A DNA stretch of 64,000 nt from Actinokineospora auranticolor (GTDB lineage Bacteria > Actinomycetota > Actinomycetes > Mycobacteriales > Pseudonocardiaceae), in assembly GCF_002934265.1 (NCBI RefSeq), contig NZ_PTIX01000004.1, forward strand, positions 434,001 through 498,000, written 5' to 3'. Under the pieces are notes generated by a model that searched no databases, had not been told where the DNA came from, and saw nothing but the letters and a program-made list of their open reading frames with translations. This document shows, in pieces, positions 9,588 to 17,350 of the stretch. The translations under genes and the position numbers were made by a program. Position 1 is the first letter of the stretch. Each line of letters starts with the position of its first letter.

Positions 9588-10853
9588 GTGAATCCCGGTT
9601 ACACCGACCACGACCGCGAGCGCCTCTACGTCGAACCTCCCAAGGGGGCGGTGCTACCGGGCACGTTCAGCGCGTCACGCAGCGCGTTCGACCGGGATCG
9701 CGCGCGGGTGCTGCATTCGGCGGCACTACGGCGCCTGGCGGGTAAGACCCAGGTCGTGGGGCCCAATGAGGGCACAGAGGTGCACGGCATCCCGCGAACG
9801 CGGTTGACCCACTCGCTGGAAGTAGCCCAAATCGGACGAGGTATTGCCGACGAACTCGGGTGCGACCCGGACATCGTCGACACCGCCGGGCTTGCCCACG
9901 ACATCGGCCACCCGCCTTTCGGGCACAACGGCGAACGAGCTCTCGACGTCGTCGCCCAGCCGTGCGGCGGGTTTGAGGGCAACGCGCAGACGCTGCGCAT
10001 CCTGACCCGCCTCGAACCCAAAGTCCTCGGTGACGACGGTTCGCCTCACGGTCTCAACCTGACCCGCGCGTCGCTGGATGCCGCCACGAAGTACCCGTGG
10101 CCCCGTCGTCCCGGCACGGTGAAGTTCGGCGTCTACGACGACGATTTGGCGGTCTTCACGTGGATCCGCGAAGAGGTCTCGGGTGACCAGCGCTGCGTCG
10201 AGGCGCAGGTGATGGACTGGTCCGACGACGTCGCCTACTCGGTGCACGACGTCGAGGACGGTGTGCGTTCGGGTCGGATCTCGTTATCCGCGCTGGCGGA
10301 CACCTCGGAACGCGCGGTCGTCGCCCAGTTGGCGGCGAAGCACTTCTCCGTGGAATCGGCCTCGTCGTTGGGGGAAGCCGCGGTAGGGCTGCTGGAACTT
10401 CCCGTAGTGGGCGAGTTGGTCGCGCGCGAGTACGACGGCTCGTTGGCCGCGCAGGTAGCGCTCAAGCGGTTGACCAGTGAACTCGTCGGCCGATTCGCCG
10501 CCGCCGCGGTGACCGGGACGCGCGCCGAGTACGGCGACGGCCCGCTGGTCCGACACGCCGCGGGGCTCGTCGTGCCGCCGCGCGTCGCCGCCGAGGTCGC
10601 GTTGCTCAAGGCCATGGCGGTGCGCTACGTGATGAGCGACCCCGATCGGCTGGCGTTGCAGCAACGCCAGCGGCAGGTCGTCACCGAACTGGTCGCCGCC
10701 CTCCTCGACCGCGCGCCCGCTGCTCTCGAACCCGCTTTCCAACCCTCCTGGCTGGCGGCCGAGGACGACGCGCAACGGCTGCGAGTGGTCGTTGACCAGG
10801 TCGCTTCCCTCACGGACCAGCAGGCAATGCTCTGGCACAAGGCCTGTGGATAA
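9588..10853 (+). CDS. dgt: Deoxyguanosinetriphosphate triphosphohydrolase-like protein
   Basis: A 421-residue HD-domain enzyme that hydrolyses dGTP (and often other dNTPs) to the deoxynucleoside and triphosphate. The metal-binding HD motif is complete: His75 in RTRLTHSLEVAQIGR, His104-Asp105 in LAHDIGHPPFGHNGE, and a later Asp in DWSDDVAYSVHDVEDG. The C-terminal helical region is of the usual dNTPase length. The GTG start has almost no Shine-Dalgarno sequence (TCCCCTT precedes it), so translation may be coupled to the upstream YdcF gene. In actinobacteria dgt usually lies near dnaG, as here. Confidence 0.93.
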   Translation: MNPGYTDHDRERLYVEPPKGAVLPGTFSASRSAFDRDRARVLHSAALRRLAGKTQVVGPNEGTEVHGIPRTRLTHSLEVAQIGRGIADELGCDPDIVDTAGLAHDIGHPPFGHNGERALDVVAQPCGGFEGNAQTLRILTRLEPKVLGDDGSPHGLNLTRASLDAATKYPWPRRPGTVKFGVYDDDLAVFTWIREEVSGDQRCVEAQVMDWSDDVAYSVHDVEDGVRSGRISLSALADTSERAVVAQLAAKHFSVESASSLGEAAVGLLELPVVGELVAREYDGSLAAQVALKRLTSELVGRFAAAAVTGTRAEYGDGPLVRHAAGLVVPPRVAAEVALLKAMAVRYVMSDPDRLALQQRQRQVVTELVAALLDRAPAALEPAFQPSWLAAEDDAQRLRVVVDQVASLTDQQAMLWHKACG

Positions 10854-10927
10854 CTTTCTTCGCCGGGTTTGGTGAGCCGGCACACTCGAGGCACGGAAGA
10901 GGAATCGGACATCCGTCAGGAGCCACC

Positions 10928-12007
10928 GTGTCACATCTCGGTTTCACCCTCGACCTGCACCGGGCCGTCGCGTCGGACCCGGCCCAGCAGGTTTGCTGGT
11001 CCCCGTTCTCGGTGGCCAGCGCCCTGACCCTGCTCGCCCGCGGGGCCAAGGGAGCCAGTCTCGACGAACTCGCCGTCCTGCTCGGCGAACTCGGTGAGAC
11101 CGGTGCCGAGTTGGGCGCGGCGGGCTCGCTGGAGCAGCCCCGGCCGGACGAGGAGCAGCCGGTCATCGCGGTGGCGAACACCCTGTGGGCGGACGCCTCC
11201 GTACCCATCGAATCCGGTTTCGCCGAGGAGTTGGCGAGCTGGTCCGGCGGCGTGGTGCGCAACGCGCCGTTCCGGGCCGAGCCGGAGAAGGCGCGTCGGG
11301 AGATCAACGCCGACGTGGCGGAGACGACGCGGGGGCTGATCCCCGAACTGGTGCCGTTCGGGACCTTCACCGCGGACACGGTGTCCTCTTTGGTCAACGC
11401 GCTGTACCTGAAGTGTGCCTGGCACAACAGGTTCACGCCGACCACGCCTTTGCCGTTCGCCACCGCGGGGCGAACGGCGGAGGTGCCCGCGATGTCGCTC
11501 AACGAGCGCATCGGGTACGCCCACCGGGACGGGTGGCAGGTCGTCGGCCTGCCCGCGGTCGGGGGAGTGGAAGCGGTGATCCTGCTTCCCGACGAGGAGC
11601 TGGCGGAGTCGGAGGCGGCCTTGACGGCGGGTTCGCTCTCCGATCTCCTGTCGGCTCCCGAACCCCGGCAGGTCCAGTTGGCCCTTCCGAAGTTGGAGAT
11701 CACCACGCGCGCCGACCTCACGGCACCGTTGCGAGAAGTCGGCGTGCGAACGGTGTTCACCGACTCCGCCGACCTCACGGGCATCAGCTCCGAACGGCTG
11801 GCCGTGCAGCGCGTGCTGCACGAGTCGGTGCTGAAGGTCGATGAGGACGGGTTCGAGGGCGCCGCGGCCACGGCGGTCGTCATGCGAATGGTGTCGCTGG
11901 TCCAGACGGAGGTCGAGGTCGAGGTCAACCGCCCGTTCCTGGTGGTGGTCCGGCACAAGGGGACGGGGGTGATCTATTTCCTCGCGCGCGTTACCGACCC
12001 GTCCTGA
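10928..12007 (+). CDS. Serpin (serine protease inhibitor family)
   Basis: A 359-residue serpin. Typical elements are WSPFSVASALTLLARGAKG near the N-terminus, NTLWAD, LVNALYLKCAWHNRF, the hinge EDGFEGAAATAVVM (about 315-330), and the C-terminal NRPFLVVVRHKGTGVIYFLARV. No signal peptide is visible, so it is probably cytoplasmic. By alignment with alpha-1-antitrypsin, P14 is Phe, P12 Gly, and P1-P1' fall near Val-Ser. The bulky P14 is unusual for an inhibitory serpin, so inhibition is not assured. CAGGAG precedes the GTG start. It follows dgt but has its own spacing of 74 bp. Confidence 0.93.
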   Translation: MSHLGFTLDLHRAVASDPAQQVCWSPFSVASALTLLARGAKGASLDELAVLLGELGETGAELGAAGSLEQPRPDEEQPVIAVANTLWADASVPIESGFAEELASWSGGVVRNAPFRAEPEKARREINADVAETTRGLIPELVPFGTFTADTVSSLVNALYLKCAWHNRFTPTTPLPFATAGRTAEVPAMSLNERIGYAHRDGWQVVGLPAVGGVEAVILLPDEELAESEAALTAGSLSDLLSAPEPRQVQLALPKLEITTRADLTAPLREVGVRTVFTDSADLTGISSERLAVQRVLHESVLKVDEDGFEGAAATAVVMRMVSLVQTEVEVEVNRPFLVVVRHKGTGVIYFLARVTDPS

Positions 12008-12009
12008 CC

Positions 12010-12053
12010 GCCGCCAGGCAGGGAGGCCCCGGCTGCCAGGGTGCCCTGGCGGC
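12010..12053 (+). terminator. Hairpin after the serpin gene
   Basis: GCCGCCAG (12010-12017) pairs with CTGGCGGC (12046-12053), with further internal pairing. It lies three bases past the serpin stop. No T-run follows, as is common in high-GC actinobacteria. Confidence 0.5.
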
Positions 12054-12225
12054 TGAGACGGTGCCCTGAGGGCATCCGGTTCTTCCAGGCAGTGCCCTGT
12101 GGGTCGTTGCCGGGTGCTGATCGGCGGTGAGGTGACCGATCGTGTGTGAGCGGTGAGCGAGTCGACCATGGGTACCGCGGCTCGACGCGCCATGTTCGAG
12201 TGGCTGGAGGCGATGACGCGGTCGT

Positions 12226-12253
12226 CGTCGTGCGAGTCCGGACTCGCACGACG
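12226..12253. promoter_or_regulatory. Perfect 28-bp palindrome
   Basis: Fourteen-base arms meet at a central TCCGGA without loop; the right half is GGACTCGCACGACG. It stands about 320 bp upstream of the AhpD-like gene and 220 bp past the serpin. It could be an operator or a cruciform/terminator element. Confidence 0.5.
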
Positions 12254-12498
12254 GAGGACTGCTGGCCTTCGGCACATGGCGCATACCGCGCAACACGGTC
12301 GGGACTGCTCGGGTGGCCGAACGCCACGCCACGTGTGCCACCTGGTGCCGGGCTGAACTCGTCATCATCCTGCTGGTTGTGATGTCGAGTTATAGGGCGC
12401 TGTCTGAGTGCGGGGTGGTGTCCGTGGCGTGGTCCGCTCCGCTGGCGTGTGGCGAAGGCTGCTGTGGCGGGTCTCTCGGCACGGACCCGTGGCTGGCT

Positions 12499-12525
12499 TG
12501 TCACACCTGGCGGGGGTGTGTCGTC
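12499..12525 (+). promoter_or_regulatory. ECF41-type promoter
   Basis: TGTCACA (12499-12505), 16-base spacer, CGTC (12522-12525). This equals the published ECF41 consensus (TGTCACA, 16 bases, CGTC). It is 47 bp upstream of the AhpD-like ATG, and the sigma factor of that group is encoded 1.2 kb away, so it is very probably the target promoter. Confidence 0.85.
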
Positions 12526-12571
12526 CTCGTGGTGAACGGCTGGATCGGGGCCGCGCACACGGGGAGGGCAC

Positions 12572-13144
12572 ATGCCAAGGATCACCGGGGTCAGTGCGGG
12601 TCAGGCGGGACCGGTGCTGCGGGTCTTGTTCTGGTTCGCCAAGAAGCGGTTCGGCGCCGTGCCGGAACCGTTCGCTGTCACGGCCCATCACCGCGGGTTG
12701 CTGCTGGCGTCCGTGAGGCACGAGCTGAGCGTGCAGCGGGCGTCGAAGGCGCTGCCCGCGAACGTCCGGGAACTCGCGGTGTACCGGGTGGCGCAGACGG
12801 TCGGCTGCTCGTGGTGCGTCGACTTCGGCACCATGCTGCAACGCCTGGAGGGCCTGGACATCGAGCGCCTCAAGCACATTGAGGAGTACGCCACCGCGGA
12901 GGCGTACTCCTACAAGGAACGCCTCGCGATCGCCTACGCCGACGCGATGACGGCGAACCCCATGACGGTCACCGACGAGCAGGTGACCGAGTTGACCACG
13001 GCATTCGGCAAGAAGGGAGTGATCGAGCTGACCTACCACATAGCGCTGGAAAACCAGCGCGCGCGGATGAACCACGCACTGGGCATCACCGACCAGGGCT
13101 TCACCTCGGGCGCCGCCTGCCGGGTGCCCACCTCCGGCGCCTAG
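12572..13144 (+). CDS. Carboxymuconolactone decarboxylase (AhpD-like) family protein
   Basis: A 190-residue helical protein of the CMD/AhpD family. The redox-type CxxC motif is Cys79-Ser-Trp-Cys82 in VGCSWCVDFG. The usual histidine a few residues later is absent, so peroxidase-type activity is uncertain. The rest (RELAVYRVAQ, YKERLAIAYADAMTANPM, IELTYHIALENQRARMNHALGI) fits the family well. ATG 12572 is preceded by GGGGAGGG. CMD proteins are the typical partner genes of ECF41 sigma factors, and an exact ECF41 promoter lies upstream. It is convergent with that sigma gene. Confidence 0.9.
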   Translation: MPRITGVSAGQAGPVLRVLFWFAKKRFGAVPEPFAVTAHHRGLLLASVRHELSVQRASKALPANVRELAVYRVAQTVGCSWCVDFGTMLQRLEGLDIERLKHIEEYATAEAYSYKERLAIAYADAMTANPMTVTDEQVTELTTAFGKKGVIELTYHIALENQRARMNHALGITDQGFTSGAACRVPTSGA

Positions 13145-13765
13145 GCCCCGGTCGGCAGCGGCAGGGGTCGGCGCGCGGTCGGCGCTTCACCGGGGCGCGC
13201 CGGTCGCGGCTGGCGAAGTCGTGGAAGACGCGGGTTACGGGGCTGGACGCCACGTCCCGGGCTTGGCGTGCTGAGCGTTGTGGCGTCGGTGGTTGCCGCG
13301 CGCATGGCGGCGGTCGCCGGATGGGTGCTGCCCACGGGCGCACGAAGACTGTGGCCGTGTGCGCCACCGCGATCCGTGCGGTCACGACGGCTCGGTGGTC
13401 TCGGCAGGTGTAGGGCGCCGAGGAGTGCGCGGAGTCCGTGCACGGCGCCGTGGAGGTCGTGGTGCGGACACTGGTGACCGAATCCACCGGGCCGACGGCG
13501 CGGTGGGTGCGCTGCGGCATGCTCGCCGTGGGCCGTGGGCCGTGGGCCGTGGGCCGTGGGCCGTGGGCCGTGGGCCGTGGGCCGTGGGCCGTGGGCCGTG
13601 GGCCGTGGGCCGTGGGCCGTGGGCCGTGGGCCGTGGGCCGTGGGCCGTGTCTTGCGTGGGCGCGGCATGCGCGTGGCGTGGAGCTTGGCGGCGAGTCGGC
13701 GACTCGGTTGTGTCCAGTGTGGACATTGGCGATCGGTGTAGGGGTTGATGGGTGGTGGGGTTGGA
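13145..13765. other. Intergenic region with a heptanucleotide repeat
   Basis: About 620 bp between the convergent AhpD-like and sigma genes. Apart from the 7-bp tandem array (13526-13649) I see no gene, and open frames through it are Gly-Pro-Trp or Thr-Ala-His repeats with no domain. Confidence 0.65.
13526..13649 (+). repeat. Heptanucleotide tandem repeat, about 17.7 copies
   Basis: The unit CCGTGGG runs without interruption from 13526 to 13649 (124 bases) and ends at CCGTGTCTTGCG. The copies are identical, which suggests recent expansion by slippage; copy number is likely to vary between strains. Confidence 0.95.
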
Positions 13766-14698
13766 TCAGGGAGTGGGGAGGTTGAGGCCGGTCAGTTTGT
13801 CCGGGTTGGCGATGTCGTAGATGGCGTAGATCAGGCCGTCGCGGATGGCGAAGGTGGCCACTCGGGCGTCGCGGCCGTGGTGGGCTTCGCCTGCGGGGAG
13901 CGGGGGTAGGTACGCGCCCAGGTCGCCGTTGACCAGGATGGGTGCGCCGTTGAAGACGAGTTCGTCGTAGCGGCGGCGTAGGCCCAGGTAGAAGCGGGCG
14001 ATGTTGTCCGGGCCGAGGACGGAGCGGCGGGCGGCGCGGGCCTTGCCGCCGCTGTCGGCGATCAGGGCGGCGTCCGGGTGCAGCAGGGCCACCACCCGGG
14101 ACAGGTCGCCCGCGGCGATGGCGGCCACGAAGCGCTCCAGGACCTCGCGCTGTTCTTCGAGGGCGATGCGTGGGGGTGGGTCGGCTTGGGCCACGGCTCG
14201 GCGGGCGCGGGAGGCGTGTTGACGGGCTGTGGCGTCGGTGCAACCCAGCGTCGCGGCGATTTCGGCGAACGGGAGGTCGAAGGCGTCGTGCAGGACCAGG
14301 GCGACGCGTTGTTCCGGGGTCAGGCGGTCCAGGACCACGAGGGCCGCCATCCGGACGCCGTCGTCGCGGACGGCGATGTCCAGGGGGTCCTCGCTCGGTG
14401 CCGTGCCGAACGGGGTGACCACCGGTTCGGGGAGCCACGGGCCGACGTAGCGCTCGCGGCGGGCGGTGGCGGAGCGGAGGCGGTCCAGGCACAGGCGGCC
14501 GACGACGGTGGTCAGCCAGGCCCGCAGTTCGCGGATCCCCTCGCGGGCTTGTTCGTCCACAGCGGACAGTCGCAGCCAGGCTTCCTGCACCGCGTCCTCG
14601 GCGTCGGAGCGGCTGCCGGTCAGCCGGTAGGCGACACCGACCAGGTGGTCTCGGTGCTCGGAGAACCGCTCGGCCAGCGCGGTGTCGGTGACGCTCAC
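13766..14698 (-). CDS. sigJ: ECF41-family RNA polymerase sigma factor with SnoaL-like C-terminus
   Basis: A 310-residue ECF sigma factor. Sigma region 2 is at about 10-75 (LVGVAYRLTGSRSDAEDAVQEAWLRL) and region 4 at about 125-180 (LTPEQRVALVLHDAFDLPFAEIAATLGCTDATARQHASRARR). A SnoaL/NTF2-like extension of about 115 residues follows. The ECF41 signatures are both present: the DSGGKARAARR version of the DGGGK motif and NPDKL at the C-terminus. In this family the extension modulates sigma activity in place of a separate anti-sigma factor. An exact ECF41 promoter precedes the convergent AhpD-like gene, its probable target. Confidence 0.92.
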   Translation of the reverse strand: MSVTDTALAERFSEHRDHLVGVAYRLTGSRSDAEDAVQEAWLRLSAVDEQAREGIRELRAWLTTVVGRLCLDRLRSATARRERYVGPWLPEPVVTPFGTAPSEDPLDIAVRDDGVRMAALVVLDRLTPEQRVALVLHDAFDLPFAEIAATLGCTDATARQHASRARRAVAQADPPPRIALEEQREVLERFVAAIAAGDLSRVVALLHPDAALIADSGGKARAARRSVLGPDNIARFYLGLRRRYDELVFNGAPILVNGDLGAYLPPLPAGEAHHGRDARVATFAIRDGLIYAIYDIANPDKLTGLNLPTP

Positions 14699-14793
14699 CC
14701 CGTCATCGTAATGACGCCGCGGCCGCCGCGGGCCGGTCGTCGGGGGTGACGTCGGCGATGCCCGGTCGGGGGCGCCGCATACACTCGACGACT

Positions 14794-16707
14794 GTGGCTG
14801 GACGTATCCGGGAGAGTGACATAGCGCAGGTCCGCGAGCGCAGCCGGATCGACGAGGTCGTGGGCGAGTACGTCCAACTCCGGCGCGCGGGTGGTGGCGC
14901 GCTCAAGGGGCTGTGCCCGTTCCACGACGAGAAGACGCCCTCGTTCAACGTCCGCTCCACGCACGGCACGTTCCACTGCTTCGGGTGCGGTGAGGGCGGC
15001 GACGTCATCGCCTTCGTGATGAAGCTCGACCACCTGTCCTTCGTCGAGGCCGTGGAGCGGCTCGCCGAGCGGGTCGGGTTGCAGCTGACCTACGAGGGCG
15101 GCGGCACGAGCGTGCAGCGCGACCGGGGCACGCGGTCCCGCCTGGTCGACGCGCACAAGGCGGCGGCCGAGTTCTACGCCGAGCAGCTGCGCACCCCCGA
15201 CGCGGTGAAGGCGCGGGAGTTCCTGGCCGAGCGCGGGTTCGACGAGGCCGTGGCGACCGCTTTCGGCTGCGGGTTCGCGCCCGGTGGCTGGGACAAGCTG
15301 ACCAAGCACCTGCTCGGGCGTGGCTTCGAGGTGGCCGAGCTGATCAAGGGCGGGTTGGCCAAGGAGGGCAGGCAGGGGCCGATCGACCGGTTCCACCGCA
15401 GGCTGCTGTGGCCGATCAAGGACATCGGCGGCGACGTGGTCGGGTTCGGGGCCCGGCGGTTGTTCGACGACGACCAGATCCAGGCCAAGTACCTCAACAC
15501 CAGCGAGAGCCCGATCTACAAGAAGTCCCAGGTGCTCTTCGGGCTCGACGTGGCCAAGCGGGAGATCGCCAAGCGGCACCAGGTCGTGGTCGTCGAGGGC
15601 TACACCGACGTCATGGCGATGCACGTCGCCGGTGTGCCGACGGCCGTCGCCTCGTGCGGGACGGCGTTCGGCGGTGAGCACATCAAGGTGCTGCGCCGGT
15701 TCCTAATGGACGACGACACTTTCCGCGGCGAGGTGATCTTCACCTTTGACGGCGATGAGGCGGGCCAGAAGGCGGCTAGAAAGGCCTTCGACGACGGCGA
15801 ACAGGAGTTCGCCGCGCAGACCTTCATCGCCATCGCCCCTGATGGCATGGATCCGTGTGACTTGCGCCAAGCGAGGGGTGACGTCGCCGTGAGGGACCTT
15901 GTCGCGCGCAGACATCCCCTGTTTGCCTTCGCCATCCGCGCTGAGTTGGCCTCCTACGACCTCGACACTGCCGAGGGTCGGCTTGAGGCTCTGCGTCGCA
16001 CTGCACCGCTGGTTGCCCAGATCAAGGACCATTCACTGCGCGACGAGTACGCCCGCCAGCTTTCGGGCTGGGTTGGCTGGGACGATGCACTAGTCGTGGT
16101 GCGCCGAGTGCGGGAGTTGGCAGGTGTCGGGGTTTCCACTAGCAAGCGGCGAGTACGCTCCACCGACCCTGACCAGGCTGCACTCGGTGTAGAAGTAGAG
16201 GGACCGCCTCGTCCCAATCCGGAAAACAAGTCGCTGGAGGCCCAGCGCGGTGTGCTCAAGATCGCGCTGCAGGAGCCAGCGCTTGCTGGCCCGGTCTACG
16301 ACTCGATGCCTGTGGATGCCTTCACTGATCCTGCCTACGCAGCCCTGCACACAGCCGTGCTAACGGCCGGAGGCACCGCGTTAGGGCTGGCCGGCGCAGA
16401 GTGGCTAGCAGCAGTCGTCAAGCACTGCGCCTCACCTGTAGTACGCAGGCTCGCTCACGAGCTGGCCGTTGAACCGATTCCGTTGCCGGTGCGCAACCCG
16501 TCGATCGAACGATTCGCCTCGGGCGTGTTGGCTGGCCTTCAACTCGAGTTGGTCGCCAGGCAGATTGCCGAGATCAAGTCCCGGCTTCAGCGACTCTCGC
16601 CAGTCGAGCACCCCGACGAGGCGCGGGCTCTGTGGGGGGATCTGGTAGCAATGGAAGAGTGGCGCAAGGCGCTGAAGAGCAAGCAGGAATACGGGGGCAT
16701 AGGTTGA
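14794..16707 (+). CDS. dnaG: DNA primase
   Basis: A 637-residue primase that makes RNA primers for replication. The N-terminal CHC2 zinc finger has Cys41, His44, Cys62 and Cys65 (CPFHDEKTPSF...FHCFGCGEGGD). The catalytic core carries the Toprim motif VVVVEGYTDVMAMH and the acidic FTFDGDEAGQKAA. The C-terminal region is the DnaB-interacting helicase-binding domain. GTG 14794 gives the usual start (VAGRIRESDI). From about 15700 onward the codons are clearly less GC3-biased (frequent CTA, GTA, AGA, ACT, GCA), unlike the first half and the neighbours. Confidence 0.97.
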   Translation: MAGRIRESDIAQVRERSRIDEVVGEYVQLRRAGGGALKGLCPFHDEKTPSFNVRSTHGTFHCFGCGEGGDVIAFVMKLDHLSFVEAVERLAERVGLQLTYEGGGTSVQRDRGTRSRLVDAHKAAAEFYAEQLRTPDAVKAREFLAERGFDEAVATAFGCGFAPGGWDKLTKHLLGRGFEVAELIKGGLAKEGRQGPIDRFHRRLLWPIKDIGGDVVGFGARRLFDDDQIQAKYLNTSESPIYKKSQVLFGLDVAKREIAKRHQVVVVEGYTDVMAMHVAGVPTAVASCGTAFGGEHIKVLRRFLMDDDTFRGEVIFTFDGDEAGQKAARKAFDDGEQEFAAQTFIAIAPDGMDPCDLRQARGDVAVRDLVARRHPLFAFAIRAELASYDLDTAEGRLEALRRTAPLVAQIKDHSLRDEYARQLSGWVGWDDALVVVRRVRELAGVGVSTSKRRVRSTDPDQAALGVEVEGPPRPNPENKSLEAQRGVLKIALQEPALAGPVYDSMPVDAFTDPAYAALHTAVLTAGGTALGLAGAEWLAAVVKHCASPVVRRLAHELAVEPIPLPVRNPSIERFASGVLAGLQLELVARQIAEIKSRLQRLSPVEHPDEARALWGDLVAMEEWRKALKSKQEYGGIG

Positions 16708-16771
16708 CCCCCGCGTCCCGGCGCGTCCCTCGACACGGTGACCCCTGCTCAGGTGGACTTCGGGGGCGGGC

Positions 16772-17299
16772 ATGACCACGTTCCTGTCCCGGCTGTTCGG
16801 CGGCCTGCCCAGGGGTTTCGCGGGCGTGCTCGACCGCGCCGAGGGGGTCGCGGCCTGGGCCGAGGTGCGCGGTGGCGGCTACCTGGTCGCGACCTCCTTG
16901 GGACTGTGGATCCCCGACGGCGACGGCGCCCGCCGCGTCGGCTGGCACCTGGTGTCGAAGGCGACCTGGGGCGACGGGGTGTTCGTCGTGATCGAGGCCG
17001 ACGAGATCGACCGGACGGGTGAGGCCGTGGTGCTCGCCGACCGCGCGCCGCGGCGCTTCGTGCTGGCGCAGCCCGGGAAGCTGCCGCTCGCCGTCCACCG
17101 GCGGGTGACCAGCTCGATCCGCTCCCGCCACCACCGCGACCTGCCCGGTGGCGGCGCCTGGTTCGTCCAGCGCAAGGTCCCCGGTCGCGACGGCACCGTG
17201 TTGCAGGTGCGCCCCGACCCGGGTACCGACGTGGAGTTGGCGCGGTCCATCGCCGAGGACGTGGCAGCGAAGATCAACCAGGGACTCGCGGACGGCTGA
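16772..17299 (+). CDS. Conserved actinobacterial hypothetical protein downstream of dnaG
   Basis: A 175-residue soluble protein: N-terminal strands and turns (YLVATSLGLWIPDGDGARRVGWHLVSKATWGDGVFVVIEADE), then a basic middle (SSIRSRHHRDLPGGGAWFVQRKVPGRDGTVLQVRPDPGTD) and a C-terminal helix. Homologous genes commonly follow dnaG in actinobacteria. No catalytic motif is visible. It starts 64 bp after dnaG and probably shares its transcript. Function unknown. Confidence 0.75.
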   Translation: MTTFLSRLFGGLPRGFAGVLDRAEGVAAWAEVRGGGYLVATSLGLWIPDGDGARRVGWHLVSKATWGDGVFVVIEADEIDRTGEAVVLADRAPRRFVLAQPGKLPLAVHRRVTSSIRSRHHRDLPGGGAWFVQRKVPGRDGTVLQVRPDPGTDVELARSIAEDVAAKINQGLADG

Positions 17300-17314
17300 T
17301 GGACGCGTTAAGGT

Positions 17315-17336
17315 AAACAGTACGTACGTACGGTTT
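17315..17336. promoter_or_regulatory. 22-bp near-perfect palindrome, probable operator
   Basis: AAACAGTACGT and ACGTACGGTTT (17315-17336) are reverse complements except for one position. It sits just upstream of the ribosome binding site of the methyltransferase gene, where a TetR-type repressor would block transcription. No such repressor is encoded in the window. Confidence 0.6.
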
Positions 17337-17350
17337 GCTTGGAGGCGTCG

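Larger units (their letters stand above)
12008..12571. other. 560-bp intergenic region with palindromes and an ECF41 promoter
   Basis: No gene is supported. Contents in order: a hairpin after the serpin stop (12010-12053), a perfect 28-bp palindrome (12226-12253), and the ECF41-type promoter (12499-12525) leading to the AhpD-like gene. Confidence 0.6.

Noticed and set aside
13526-13649. Heptanucleotide array as a CRISPR
   Set aside because: No spacers; the unit is seven bases and uninterrupted, and no cas genes are present.
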